Below are positions 8,255-15,884 of a stretch of DNA of 22,163 bases, piece after piece. Made by a program: the position numbers and the translations under genes. How positions within the stretch are numbered: the stretch's first letter is position 1; each line of letters opens with the position of its first letter. The notes under the pieces are model-generated. The model worked only from the letters and a program-made list of their open reading frames with translations. It was not told where the DNA came from and did no database searches. This DNA comes from Amoeboradix gromovi (taxonomy: Eukaryota > Sanchytriomycota > Sanchytriomycetes > Sanchytriales > Sanchytriaceae), in the NCBI GenBank assembly GCA_018985225.1, contig JADGIF010000084.1:1-22163 (forward strand), in the 5' to 3' direction.

Positions 8255-8345
8255 ATCAAATATAAAAACTAGACTAAATACACTGTACCAATGAAATCAT
8301 TTGGAAATAGTTATTCAAATACGATTAACTAGACTAAATAAATAA
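8255..8345 (+). repeat. TIR-derived repeat with 60-bp tandem duplication
   Basis: A further TIR inner sequence, CAAATATAAAAACTAGACTA, lies at 8257-8276. The 14-mer AACTAGACTAAATA occurs at 8267-8280 and again at 8327-8340, exactly 60 bp apart, and a short ACCAATGA follows both. This suggests a small diverged tandem duplication in the 3' flank of the RT-like gene. Confidence 0.5.
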
Positions 8346-8577
8346 ACCAATGATTTTAAATATTTATTCATTTTTATCTTCAAGATATAATTTATTCAAC
8401 TGAAATCATAAGATAAGTATTGGATTCGAAGGTCTAAATGTAAAGTACCTCATGTCAATAGCAATAAACACAGGTTTACCAATATTCTTAATAGCTATAC
8501 TTAAAGGTCTTGAAGTAACAGGAAAACATTTAACCCTTTGAAACTACAATGAAGTAGATATAGCAAGTATTAACTTA

Positions 8578-10065
8578 TTATTTAAAAAACAAAGGATATA
8601 ATTCTTGCTCTGAATCTGTAAATTCAACTTTTTTCTCTACTAAATCACTTGCAATGTTCTCCCAAATTTCAAGTTCATTTGATTCAATCAAGAACGGATT
8701 GGGGCGCTTTAAAATGAGAGGATTAGAATCACTTTTGTTTATCATTTCCAATAATAATGCCACCAAGTATTCTGATTTTATTTCTTCCGTCAATCTTGAT
8801 TTAAAATGATCATCCAATTTCAAATTCAATTTATAATGTACAAAAAGATACCAGTAAAGCTGTACTGACGGCACAATTAGAGTACGTAACACAAAGTCTC
8901 TTGCATACTTTAATCCCATTTTAATAGAATCAATTTCCCCGTCTTTCAGCCATTTACGCAACAACATTGGCTGTAAATATGGCAAACTCATCAATTTGTG
9001 TTTATAAGGAATATCTAAGGTGATAACATACTCTGAAGCAAGTTTAAAGAAGCAATGATTGCTTTCAATCAATTTTTCCAAATAAAAAACAGCATTCGTC
9101 AAATCAGAATTAATCACTTCAAATGGTGTTTGTTCTGTTGCCCTATCTAGTTTCAACGTTTTATTATCATTGAATCGAAGCAAACCTCGTCTTAAAATCT
9201 GCTCTGATAAGAATTCCATTTGATCCAAATTGTCTGTCATATTTGATGTAAATATGAATTTATCGTGTACTACTATAATTCCATAAATGGAAACAACATC
9301 ATTGACAGCTTTTCCAACATGGCAAGCAATTCTCGAAATTAAATAATTTGCAATTTCGTCAAAAACTGAATCTCCGATTGGAATTCCTTTAGAAATCTTC
9401 TTTTGGCATGACATGATTGCTGATTCCAAATCTCTATACCAAATAGTCTGGTCTTTTCTACTATCAAATGCTTTTGTATTTCCTACAGACAAAATACCAA
9501 TCAAATGATTATACAAAGATGGATAGCAATCTTGAATATCCAAGACTCTCATATATCTGTGACTAGTCATGTCATTTAATTTATTCAATTCAGAAATAAC
9601 TTCACCAACATTTTGACACACCACCACATTGTTTGATTTCAATTGATGGTTTGTAATATCTTGAATAGCTGATGTGATGGGCTGATATTTATATATTTTT
9701 GTTAATAATAGTGACATTGCAAGTGGGTTGACGTTGTGTATCAACATTCTGTTCTTTTTAGTTATGAATTTCCATATTTCAATTCCTAAAAAGCCATTTT
9801 GCAACTCAATGTAATTAAGATTTGCGTCTCTATGATTAATATTACTAGGTGGCATATGATATTCCACTTTATTTAATTTAATTTTGTTGATTGCGACATG
9901 TTCTTTGGTCCAATCGTGACTCAACTTTGGATGAACAAACTGAATATCTGCATTATTTGACTCTTCTTGATTATTTTCGTTAACCACAACAGAAATCTTG
10001 AATAATTCGGGCAATTCAAATCCTGGAAAAGAGAGATGAAATTGGTGCAGTTCTAAAATAGACAT
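8578..10065 (-). CDS. Reverse-transcriptase-like protein of the bacterial Abi/DRT (unknown-group) type
   Basis: A single uninterrupted 495-codon frame. Residues about 165-310 carry the palm order of a reverse transcriptase. Motif A is VLDIQDCYPSLYNH (Asp176), closely resembling the D(I)xxFYPSIYTH motif of AbiK/Drt3b-like RTs. LESAIMSCQKKISKGIPIG follows, with the motif-B GIPIG at 227-231 (relatives: CQSGQTIGIPIG). The motif-C region is IIVVHDKFIF, where YxDD is expected; the best register puts His267 at the first catalytic Asp and keeps Asp268. A motif-D-like LRFNDNKT lies at 296-303. About 165 N-terminal residues and 190 C-terminal helical residues show no RNase H or endonuclease domain. The ORF is AT-rich like its surroundings. 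It ends without the AATAAA seen at neighbouring stops, and its ATG lies 11 bp from a TIR terminus. Family assignment rests on motif recall, not a search; activity is doubtful. It could be domesticated, decaying, or element cargo. Confidence 0.68.
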   Translation of the reverse strand: MSILELHQFHLSFPGFELPELFKISVVVNENNQEESNNADIQFVHPKLSHDWTKEHVAINKIKLNKVEYHMPPSNINHRDANLNYIELQNGFLGIEIWKFITKKNRMLIHNVNPLAMSLLLTKIYKYQPITSAIQDITNHQLKSNNVVVCQNVGEVISELNKLNDMTSHRYMRVLDIQDCYPSLYNHLIGILSVGNTKAFDSRKDQTIWYRDLESAIMSCQKKISKGIPIGDSVFDEIANYLISRIACHVGKAVNDVVSIYGIIVVHDKFIFTSNMTDNLDQMEFLSEQILRRGLLRFNDNKTLKLDRATEQTPFEVINSDLTNAVFYLEKLIESNHCFFKLASEYVITLDIPYKHKLMSLPYLQPMLLRKWLKDGEIDSIKMGLKYARDFVLRTLIVPSVQLYWYLFVHYKLNLKLDDHFKSRLTEEIKSEYLVALLLEMINKSDSNPLILKRPNPFLIESNELEIWENIASDLVEKKVEFTDSEQELYPLFFK

Positions 10066-10076
10066 TTAATACAAAA

Positions 10077-10543
10077 GGGACATCAAATATAAAAACTGGA
10101 CTAACTTTCTGTAACAACTTGGGACATAATTTCAGCTATATTAATTTTATGATTTAAGAGACGAGTGGACATTCAGCTAGTTGCGTAGTTGACGAGTATA
10201 AAAGGAAAATAAATAACTTTTTGTATCGAAATTTCAAAAATAAATATTCTGTACAGCTTTTCTCTTCTCTTTCATCCAATCTTTATTTCAAATAAAATAT
10301 CACTATTACACTTCAAAGAAATAGATAAGAGTAATGATGTTAGTAAATGCACCTTTTTCTTAGATGCTCAAAGACCTCATATATTTGAACGAGATGCAGG
10401 GTCTTCTAGTTTTATTTTAAAAAGAGGAATACAATTAATGAAAGAAAATTGGTGTAATAGACGATCTTTTATTAATGATAGTATTTCATCCGTATTCAGC
10501 ACCTTCAAAAACGAGTTAGTCTAGTTTTTATATTTGGTGTCCC
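10077..10543. mobile_element. 467-bp TIR element with coding remnant
   Basis: The left end GGGACATCAAATATAAAAAC continues TGGACTAACTTTCTG (End2 type, as at the right end of the 226-bp element at 18473-18698). The right end, read on the minus strand, is GGGACACCAAATATAAAAAC then TAGACTAACTCG (End1 type, as at 21959). The two distinct ends therefore match the two ends of another copy, in reverse orientation. The inner 200 bp next to End1 are nearly identical to 21959-22163. The flanks differ (AAAA at left, ATAG at right), so a clean target duplication is absent. The right flank is inside a Fanzor remnant. Confidence 0.75.
10213..10524 (+). pseudogene. C-terminal open frame of the TIR element (unidentified protein)
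   Basis: 103 open codons following a TAA, with no ATG until near the end (LMKENW). The stop TAG lies inside the End1 inverted repeat (KNELV*). Residues from CTFFLDAQRPHIFERDAG through GIQLMKENWCNRRSFINDS are conserved with the element at the right edge of the window. Between the two copies, changes are mainly substitutions and the visible length difference near the end is 3 nt, which keeps the frame. This suggests that the parental element encodes a protein, perhaps its transposase, running into the TIR. No domain is recognised. Confidence 0.5.
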
Positions 10544-10635
10544 ATAGAGACCATGTTGCAGTAGATTAGCACTTGAGATATGCGCATCCCTATTTAATCG
10601 TAGCAGTGAAGCCAACCATTGAAACAGCTCAACTG
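10544..10635 (+). pseudogene. Fanzor remnant, copy 2b (3' fragment)
   Basis: Begins ATAGAGACCATGTTGCAGTA, matching the RuvC-III/zinc-ribbon segment of copy 1 (minus strand GATAGAGACCATATGGCAGC), and continues with GCATCCCTATTTAATC and GTAGCAGTGAAGCC, matching the segment after the ribbon. Similarity stops near 10630. The TIR element at 10077-10543 abuts exactly inside this sequence. Confidence 0.6.
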
Positions 10636-11075
10636 TTTTCTTGAATAAATCATTTATCGCGAATTTGTTTGCATTTTTATATAATTTCATGGCTTTTCCA
10701 ATAGCTTTAATACTGGATATTCTTCTATTCTACGAATTTTAAATGAATCAATGGATGCGATCCCGAATATGTCAAACCTAACGAAATAACTAACAAGTAT
10801 AGCACACATTCATCAACACTGATAATCTGGTCCAAAGATGGAAGAATTAGATGTCTTTCAATGCCTTTAAGAGATATCTGCACAATCTATTCAAGTAATG
10901 CTTGAAGTTCAAGTATAAACAAAGAAGAAAGACGATGGTTGAGTGTAATGAAGCATTTACTATTCAGACATGTACAAGGTGGGGTACTCCAAAAAACCAA
11001 CCTGGTAGTTGCTCTGTGGAAATTCTCGATTTTCTCGGAAATCAGTACTTTAACGAGGAAACCGACTCTTAATAA
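10636..11075 (+). pseudogene. Fanzor remnant, copy 2, internally deleted
   Basis: Colinear with copy 1 (minus strand, 5655 to 5084). AATAAATCATTTATCGCG at its start and TTCAAGTATAAACAAAG near 10905 lie about 265 bp apart, versus about 255 bp in copy 1. The ribbon start (ACATGTACAAGGTGGGGTAC) then jumps straight to the conserved 3' tail (TGGAAATTCTCGATTTTCTC to about 11065), deleting the second zinc knuckle and the RuvC-III Asp. Many stops; clearly non-coding. Confidence 0.65.
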
Positions 11076-11112
11076 TTTAATTTCAATTAAAAATAAAGTA
11101 GAGATTTATTGA

Positions 11113-11970
11113 TCACCTGTTTAATCTATGTCTTTGTCTGCTCAATTTATTGGCTAACTTCTGCTTATCTTTACGAAGTTTCTTCTCTTCTTTGGTCTCA
11201 TCTTTCTTCCGGTTGGGTACACATATCTCAATAACTTCCGCATTATTCTCCTTGACTATGGAAATCGATGACTTTGAATCTGATTTTGGCAATTCAATTA
11301 CTATTGGTCTAACAGAGGCATTAGCATTAGACAGTTGTTGCATATCATAGGTCCATGAGAGTTCCTCATCTTCACTGGAACTATTTGAAGAGTCTTCGCC
11401 AACATGTTCAACTTTGTTTTGTATGTGTACAATTCCCAGAATTTTTTCCTTCAATTCTTCAGGATTATATTCATATTTGTAATATTTCTCTCTAGGCTTA
11501 ACAGCTTTAGCATAAAGGTTCAGCTCATTTAACTGCTCTTCTTCTGCTTCTTCTTCGTACTCTTTCATAAACGCATCAAAGTTTCTATCGATAGATCTTT
11601 CGGCCCTTCCTACTTGTATCAGTTCTTCAACAAACCCGCCATCATCGTTCAGATTTTCTTCATTCAAGTACCCATCTTCATTGACTACGAAATCTTCATT
11701 TTCCATCGCCTCTATCAACTCTTGAATATCAGGATTGTCCAACTCGCTTTCGTCAAAATCATCCGTTGGTTCATTGAATGGCACAAATACTGCATCTGAG
11801 TCTTTTCCGATTTGTTTGAAATGCTTATCATAATCGTAAATGTCTGTTGGTCCGACGTTCATTAATTTTAAATGCTCAGGATCTGCAACATGAACCGCTT
11901 TCCATTCTTGAGTGTTGTCTTTGCCATGTACTAACACAAATTTTGTCACATTCCTGTCTCTTTGGGACAT
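11113..11970 (-). CDS. LTV1: Ribosome biogenesis factor LTV1
   Basis: LTV1 is a 40S assembly and nuclear export factor that holds uS3/eS10 on the pre-40S head until released by casein kinase phosphorylation. The frame is open to 12057 (TTG), with ATGs at 12048 and 11970. The 11970 start gives 285 residues beginning MSQRDRNVTKFVLVHGKD, which aligns with the family start (KFxxVHRxxxD). The family's tyrosine-rich segment follows as IYDYDKHFKQIG (YDYxQHLKxIG in yeast), then VFVP, acidic stretches (EEEAEEEQ, EDSSNSSSEDEE) and the conserved basic tail ETKEEKKLRKDKQKLANKL. It is short compared with yeast LTV1 (463 residues), in line with compaction. AATAAA lies 2 nt beyond the TGA stop. No intron is needed. 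Confidence 0.85.
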   Translation of the reverse strand: MSQRDRNVTKFVLVHGKDNTQEWKAVHVADPEHLKLMNVGPTDIYDYDKHFKQIGKDSDAVFVPFNEPTDDFDESELDNPDIQELIEAMENEDFVVNEDGYLNEENLNDDGGFVEELIQVGRAERSIDRNFDAFMKEYEEEAEEEQLNELNLYAKAVKPREKYYKYEYNPEELKEKILGIVHIQNKVEHVGEDSSNSSSEDEELSWTYDMQQLSNANASVRPIVIELPKSDSKSSISIVKENNAEVIEICVPNRKKDETKEEKKLRKDKQKLANKLSRQRHRLNR

Positions 11971-13324
11971 AAGTTTCCTCCTCTGAAGAGTTGATACATC
12001 TCTTGATTTAAATTGAAATAAACAATTTATCACGCTTAAATGATTCATATCGCTCAACGCACTCTCTTTCTAAACTTTTGTGACTGTATAAACCTCAATA
12101 GCCTTGTTTATCATCAATTGCAAATGCTCAAATCGCCTCATCCAGAATATGTTAAGTCTATATTAGCTGCTAGTGGATGCACAACACATGCTTCGACACT
12201 TACGAGTTGGCCGAGTAATGGTAGAATGAGAGGCACATTTTGAGGCATCCGCGAATCGTTAAGTATTTCCACCTCCTCAAGAAAAGGTCGTCGTGTTTGT
12301 TAGAGTCTTACACAGTGTCAAAAAAGGGTTCTTGAACGACAAGAGAGTAACATATCTAATGATCTCAGAGTAACCGGTATTACTGAAGACAACTGAAGCG
12401 GTGGATTTACAAGTAGACAAGGATCACATTGGGGCGCCATATATAGCAATGAGACCAATAAAAATCCCATGGAGTCATATGTATAGGCATTCTTAATCTC
12501 TTAAAAACACTTATTTAGAAATCAGAGTTTCAAGCTCTAGTAATTATGTATTTATCCATTATATCACGTAGCCTTGAATTTAAAATTGTAAATCTAAATA
12601 TAACTTGTCTGACAAATAGATACGCTACATGAGTAAATGCTAAATTTTTTGTCAATATATCATTGCAATTCACCACTGCAAAAGGAAATACCTATGACTC
12701 CCAATATTTGTTAAATGCGAGTCGCAAGAAATGATTTTGGCGCAACGATTCCTTTGGGACACCCATTATATACATCAATCAAGACCCTATTTAATGTAAT
12801 GTGGTTACTTTCTGATTATATTTCTCAGTTGTTACTGTGGAAAAAGTAATTTGATTGGTGTAATTGAAATTGGAGAAGTTTCGATGTAATCAGTAAATAC
12901 TTCTATAAGAATATGCTAAAACATAGGTTTTACAATTTTTGAACAAAAAACTTAGAAAACCATGACGAGTCTACGTAAAATTAAATCTCTAAAATCTACA
13001 AAATCACGGGCATATCTTAGGAACGGCTTTTTGCATTCATTCATGTTATAAACTGTATCTTAGATTTTCTAGGAGTCCAGGAATTTCAATGAGTATTTGA
13101 TCAACTGTATGAACTCACACAAAAAGGATTAATTATATGGAATCATGTTATAAGATTACGTATATCGACGAGAAAAACGGTTGGAATTGCAAAGATGTGT
13201 ATTAGTTAGAAATGAAATTAAAGAGTAAGTTGGAAAAGTCACTCCAACGTAGGATGTTAATATAATAAGAGAAAGAATTCTTTGTAAGAAGTTTGTATAG
13301 CTGCTGTTAAAAAATCATAAACAT
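11971..13324. other. Long intergenic region with degraded repeat sequence
   Basis: About 1.3 kb without a convincing gene. A plus-strand frame at 12040-12243 includes LKSPHPEYVKSILAASG; a similar ESPHPKHIKLQLIEY is readable near 14880, so both may be remnants of one repeated protein-coding element. Near 12410-12440 a frame reads VDKDHIGAP, faintly like the Fanzor DRDHMAARN. The rest is AT-rich and featureless to me. It also holds the LTV1 promoter. Confidence 0.4.
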
Positions 13325-14540
13325 TTATTGGTTACCCTGCTGCAATTGTTGTTGTTTAACATCTTTCCAGGTTTCCAGGTTTTTTTTATGAAAGTCCAAC
13401 ATGTTTTGGCAGTAAACTAACATAGCCTGTTTGAATTCCACCTTTTGCATTTTGTCAAATCGGTCCATTTCTTGATTGATGCTCTCACTTATTTGTGCAA
13501 TATCGTCTTCCTGGGCGCTTCTAGTTTGCTCCAACTACATTACTTTTAATTACTTGAGCAATCGTGTCCTTTGTCTTAGCTATTTGCAACCTTCTGGTAG
13601 CATCTGGATCAGAATCCATCATACTGTTGATTTTGTCCGTTATATTACCAATGACTCCCTTATTAACTACTACTCTACTTCTTTCCATTCCCGAATATGC
13701 CTCATTCATTCGCTTTACCTCCTCCTCTGTCTTTTCCAATTGCTTCAATAAATTCCATTTCAAAGTCAGTTGTTCCGTATTCTGCTCAAAAGACAGTTGC
13801 TTCTGCATTCTGTATCCTAGCATCTCTTTTATCTCTTCAGTCATTGACGAGTACTCATGGAACAAATCCTCGACATTGACTTGCATTTCATTACATAAAT
13901 GAAGCTTAGCGACATGTACTTTGTCAACAGCTTGCCCGAGTACTTGAAGTGTGTTTTGTAGTTCTGGGGCATGCTCTGTCAAAGCGAGAGCATTGTATAC
14001 GGCACCAAGTTCCGCATCATCTGGCGCCATGTCAGAGTACTTGCGGAACACTTTCTGCTGAAGCTTGGCTAACAGTTTGTAATGAGATTCTAATTTCAAA
14101 ATGTAGTTCTCATACTCGATAAATTTAACATCTGGGTTTTTTGTACTCTGGGAAACAATTGAAAATGATTTCCGCTTTGTATGGCCCTTAATTTCCAAAG
14201 AAGGTGCAGCGCTTGGGTCTAAGAATTGCAGCACACCTGGGTCCTCTGCTAATACCTGATGCTCTAGTACTCTACACATGAATTTGTTCAAGTGTCTTTT
14301 ACGCTGCTGAATAACACTCGGATCAAATTTAGCACTGTTAGGATGAACTGCATATTGTTTAAGTGATGTTTTTGATGGAATAGATGGAATTATAATAGCT
14401 GGATATTTATCTTTTAAATAACTATGCAGCTGATCAAATTCACTATATCTTTTTCTCAGCTCTACATCTTTGTACTGTATGATATATACGGTTATTTTAT
14501 TTTGAGTTTGTGCATCTAATACTTGAATAACGGGAACCAT
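13325..14540 (-). CDS. PX-BAR sorting nexin (SNX41/ATG20/SNX4-like), joined across a 19-nt intron
   Basis: Exon 1 is 14540-13554 (329 codons) and exon 2 is 13534-13325, giving 398 residues. The PX domain (about 5-115) binds PI3P on endosomes: VELRKRYSEFDQLHSYL, PSIPSKTSLKQYAVHP, QQRKRHLNKFMCRVLEH and LQFLDPSA. A coiled BAR-type region (about 130-395) follows, with AELGAVYNALALTEHAPEL, QAVDKVHVAKLHL and a long charged helix KRMNEAYSGMERSRVVV. The uninterrupted frame stops at SNVVGAN. The continuation DDIAQISESINQEMDRFDKMQKVEF and MLDFHKKNLETWKDV is the expected last BAR helix, but it lies in another frame with no ATG. The stop TAA overlaps AATAAA (13324-13329). Family members act in endosome-to-Golgi retrieval and selective autophagy with a partner nexin. 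Which subfamily is uncertain. Confidence 0.84.
13535..13553 (-). other. 19-nt GT-AG intron in the sorting nexin gene
   Basis: Minus-strand sequence GTAATTAAAAGTAATGTAG, between codon CAA and TTG, phase 0. Of the AG acceptors downstream of this GT donor (11, 19, 24, 33 and 36 nt), only the 19-nt choice brings the last BAR helix into frame. The alternative is a frameshift in a pseudogene, but the rest of the gene is intact. Confidence 0.75.
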
Positions 14541-15309
14541 GAATTATTAAACCTTGTTTGAAATAACATGGGACATATTTTGGAACAATGGCCACGTCAA
14601 GTCTGGATCACACTTTCAAGACTGCTCACGGTAGCAGCTCATTGAGGGCCCTTGCTTTCAATGATGACCTTCTTGCGTACTCCATGAGTAATATTTGAGA
14701 CCCATTCTGACAAAATGTTCTCATTTCCAAGTGGGAGGAACACCTAGATTACCCATCATCTTTGATTCATCATGCTCAACACAACAGAGAAACAAAAACC
14801 CAGACAGAAAGAGCCATTGCAAAAGAGTAAAAAGATGACAATAAGCACTAGAGAGAATAAAGAAAACTAGTCGAATCGCCACATCCAAAACACATTAAAC
14901 TGCAGTTAATAGAATATATACAGGTATATCATCACACTCAAGCAAAATCGTTTTTATTTATCAGTTGGTACTTTGAAACAAACAATATCTCAGGATTTCC
15001 AGATTCCCCAAGGCTTCTTAAATTGTTGCAACATATGCTCGAGTGCTAATCAGCCAAGCTGCTTTGAAAGAGATCGCCAGCGAGTTTTATATTGAGAAAA
15101 GGGTTAATGGCATATTATTGGACTGAAACATCTTTCTAGGAGGTCGCATTTCTGCGATTGGGTTCCATGAGTGAATTGGCAACAATTGGTCACTTGAAAT
15201 TACAAACAATAAATTTGTTTGATATTATTTACTATACAAGCAGGACCTCAAAGTTATCTGCTTCAATTCAACAAATCATGGACAATCCTCAGAACCCAAG
15301 AGTTTACCC
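14541..15309. other. Gene-free region with degraded coding-like stretch
   Basis: No gene recognised. From about 14873 to 15047 a plus-strand open frame without a start reads ESPHPKHIKLQLIEYIQ and later SGFPDSPRLLKLLQHM, resembling the SPHPEYVKS segment near 12130. It may be a decayed element. A GGGACA motif near 14570 lacks a partner. Confidence 0.35.
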
Positions 15310-15620
15310 CTCGTGAAAGTCCTGATTTCCGAGAAAATCAAGAATTTGCACAGAGAAACTGACAAAGGCAGCCGCTCAATTATAGCGATTGCTCACACTC
15401 GCGTTACTCTGAGGTGGGATTGAATAGGGATGCATAGATGGAGTTGCTCTTTGATACCATATGGTCTCTGTCAACTTCTAAATGCCAGTTTGTTCATGCG
15501 GACATCTCCAGCCGAATTTCTTCAGAGCGCCATACTTTCACACTACTCACTGTTAAATGCTTTATTTCATGCCAAGGATGTTTTTTCTTTATTTGCACTT
15601 AATCTTCATTTTTAGACCGG
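15310..15620 (-). pseudogene. Fanzor remnant, copy 3
   Basis: The plus strand begins with the same tail as copy 1 (AAGTCCTGATTTCCGAGAAA) and continues in register: TTACTCTGAGGTGGGATTGA against TACCCTGAGGCGGGATTGAA, then ACCATATGGTCTCTGTC encoding the degraded DRDHM segment, and at the far end TTTGCACTTAATCTTCATTT against the KFK/CKQ segment. Stops and small indels occur throughout. Weak similarity may extend toward 15650. Confidence 0.65.
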
Positions 15621-15884
15621 TTTCTGAATATGTCTATTACGCAATTAAAAAAGTCTAGAAAGAGAGTATATTGAAGCGATATAGGACATGTGATAACGAT
15701 AAAAGGCTTTTTTACTTAAATCGACACCTGAGAAATGGCGATGACTTTACTGGCCGAGAAGAAACGATGTGGATATACTTCACACTACGTCCAGATGATA
15801 AGTCATGAAAAACCTCTTTGAAAGTCAGATATTCCAACATCCTATGTGGGTGTCATAAAAAGAGGATTTATTAGGATCAAACAT

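Noticed and set aside
10505-10690. 61-codon minus-strand frame
   Set aside because: It runs antisense across a TIR end and a Fanzor remnant; no independent support.
12040-12243. 67-codon plus-strand frame near the LTV1 start
   Set aside because: Short, overlaps the LTV1 upstream region and looks like decayed repeat rather than a gene.
12765-12780. GGGACACCCATTATAT as another TIR end
   Set aside because: Matches only the first 7-8 bases of the element tip, with no inner TIR match, partner or duplication. The GGGACA motifs near 10113 and 14570 were rejected for the same reason.
13500-13560. Two separate genes or a frameshifted pseudogene at the sorting nexin
   Set aside because: The downstream frame has no ATG and encodes exactly the missing BAR helix; a 19-nt GT-AG removal joins the two cleanly, matching the 20-nt case in the C2 gene.
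13476-13902. Plus-strand frames opposite the sorting nexin gene
   Set aside because: Shadows of the real minus-strand coding sequence with no domain of their own.
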